This document shows, piece after piece, positions 63,601 to 64,000 of a DNA stretch of 64,000 nt. Location of the stretch: contig CAUYUJ010020540.1 of NCBI GenBank assembly GCA_963575745.1, positions 1 to 64,000 of the forward strand, read 5' to 3'. The notes below the pieces were generated by a model. That model did not search any database. It worked only from the letters and a program-made list of their open reading frames with translations, and was not told where the DNA came from. Made by a program: the position numbers and the translations under genes. The stretch's first letter is position 1, and every line of letters begins with the position of its first letter. The stretch is from Prorocentrum cordatum. Lineage: Eukaryota; Sar; Dinophyceae; Prorocentrales; Prorocentraceae.

Positions 63601-64000
63601 TGCACATAATCATATCACGTCGATAACCTCTGCGTAGACGATTAGCCTCATTCTTTAACCTCCTCAACCTCTCCACTTCCTCCTTCGGACACATCTTAAC
63701 CTCCTCCTCCGCTCTTGTGAGCTGCACCGGCCTGGACGGCTCTCTCTGTCTTCTCGCACCCGTGGTGGAGTAGTCCACCGTCGGTGACAAGTACGCCTCC
63801 AGCATAGTACTCTCCAGACCCTGTGGACAGGTCACAGACGGACACCTTGAAAAGGCAGCACCGCCTAGATACGAATCCACATGCTGTCGAGCCTGATGCT
63901 CATCAGCCCAAGTCGAACACTTGTATCCGACCAGAGACGGCCTAGACTTCTGACCAGGCTGGGGGTCAGGGCGACGAACAATCACGTTCCCAGGGTCAGT
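60637..64000 (-). mobile_element. LINE copy A, 5' part beyond the window
   Basis: 3' junction in the hairpin loop as in B, C and D. 3' region 60637-60892 shares TTGCGTCTTTGCTGGGACCG with B and has two CAGCGAAGCTG words (near 60748 and 60837). The best-preserved copy. Confidence 0.88.
60893..64000 (-). CDS. LINE A ORF2: RT and permuted RNase H, N-terminus off the window
   Basis: Open from the window edge to a stop at 60893; counting from a GTG at 63985 it has 1030 codons. RT: ATGPDGIPCEIL (motif 0, about 218), YGFQEHRRTHE, NADVLQAFDH (motif A, D352), TGGPEGPLAF (motif B) and LWADNCYVLA (motif C, D464 then Asn465 at 62591-62593). A connection region follows (LYAAEGCTVDSSSL, MSRCIRREGESYQEWNTRRY). 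The RNase H-like domain has GDS D859 (61409-61411), KAD D920, FDGG D956 and TEL E1007, a circular permutation of the standard order. The endonuclease, by analogy with C, lies outside. No frameshift or stop, so it may be active. Confidence 0.88.
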   Translation of the reverse strand, partial: TDPGNVIVRRPDPQPGQKSRPSLVGYKCSTWADEHQARQHVDSYLGGAAFSRCPSVTCPQGLESTMLEAYLSPTVDYSTTGARRQREPSRPVQLTRAEEEVKMCPKEEVERLRRLKNEANRLRRGYRRDMIMCRCPPTKRKVRYTIKHLVVDGRETEDREEWKEELDKFVRCKVSSEEIRNSTDSMMEEIRMRAVHEIRSTSVVGISMALLLRARARLKTQRATGPDGIPCEILRSLPWCALRAIQKLFDKIIKLTIPYPQSWREILVSFMPKTPGITKLKDGRLLCMQNAVSRWFSSCVVLLVEGHIERKGVFRHIGLYGFQEHRRTHEITASIKHIGQHAAQWGKGETAHLANADVLQAFDHCTVANVRRGLDHADVPLYLQYALLDPLCECVGTVYYDGIEVVEVRWDKCIRTGGPEGPLAFNLIVAAMWGSTIREWDVLGLGYRIEYVTGSTSCVSIINHFLWADNCYVLARSREELTRMLHGLTTQLHDYGMRWKESSLLYMVFGVEPPRDVEGEILHTADLALSVGSEASGVYRFRRTTEMEVLGAYICSELHVNEHHDLDARIDCARRAFWGQATFFRSTAIPLKDKYERYAQRVQSIVLYAAEGCTVDSSSLSALHIFEGKCLSVMSRCIRREGESYQEWNTRRYERARQKFHDAHFVGIVQKFLRVHWMWAIDIQDFAHRLITDRGELEANSMRAWRDSRFSCLAFGRLWDRMRTDSSEALRCWGNWKEASSMKRHRGGQESVGLRPWYYSLESFYGLSWWEFFAGSFEHFMDFAANVCSSTMLKYFQKKCKGLASSGVPVFLNLDEDGGVHIGQDREDTPAYRDRLSKRIALHNMRCTQWDLDTDGIPLDIQGDSLLVINWLCGKWKVLAQVYQKRVDTLINKLDEMQETYLVRPPEAGRDFFSHSFREWNQKADLLTHQARQGHVYADFVYLNDFESQCYIPCLIKAGFDGGVCSRGSACGAWIQIGLRNKYIFSRTDIIFKDVYLAAWCLPPSATVTDTELSAAERICEVLPQVVQTFFDHSQ

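Overview
This window looks like nuclear DNA of a dinoflagellate, probably a free-living or large-genome species. The evidence is indirect. There are kilobase-scale trinucleotide microsatellites, a Ty1/copia element of the dinoflagellate type with a methyltransferase-like region between protease and integrase, a decayed pentatricopeptide (PPR) array carrying the ISACEKGxQWQ-like signature seen in dinoflagellates, and dense decayed retroelements. I found no intact ordinary host gene, tRNA, rRNA or spliced-leader sequence. The window is accessory repeat DNA and the interest lies in the mobile elements.

Layout. 1-4.26 kb: a minus-strand reverse transcriptase/RNase H retroelement (DIRS-like in style) whose main frame is open from 2488 to the window edge, preceded by a broken N-terminal region. 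4.3-15.2 kb: giant (CAT)n, (GAC)n and (GGA)n tracts, a 90-bp tandem repeat, a PPR pseudogene (9.4-10.8 kb), and a repeat family that forms a ~390-bp inverted repeat (13.1-14.5 kb). 15.207-23.349 kb: a full-length copia element with nearly identical 286-bp LTRs, a 5-bp target duplication (CCAGG), and gag-protease, methyltransferase-like and integrase-RT-RNase H regions in one frame interrupted by only a TAG and a TGA. 23.35-30.8 kb: microsatellites, two foldback (MITE-like) elements and degenerate repeats. From about 32 kb the base composition drops in GC.

30.8-64 kb: a landscape built from three parts: (i) a 175-bp satellite family, (ii) a short foldback repeat with a conserved hairpin (GGCGGTRA ... 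TYACCGCC), found intact at ten places, and (iii) four minus-strand LINE copies (D, B, C, A). Copies C and D sit in the loop of the foldback hairpin with both hairpin halves preserved at their ends. A and B have the same 3' junction. The LINE ORF2 has an AP-like endonuclease, an RT whose YxDD box reads ADN or ADS, and a C-terminal RNase H whose motifs are in circularly permuted order (D70-like, D134-like, then D10-like, E48-like). Behind copy C stand two short units joined by the same target sequence, suggesting repeated insertion at one site or a non-autonomous partner. A (ACACAG)n tract and a broken ubiquitin-specific-protease-like gene (55.0-60.5 kb) lie between LINE copies C and A.

Working model: the LINE is site-specific for the foldback repeat. 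Each insertion splits one hairpin and, by duplicating the loop, leaves a usable target, so LINEs, short partners and foldback repeats accumulate together. The conserved permuted RNase H and the loss of the second catalytic Asp in both RT lineages are the most unusual protein-level features.
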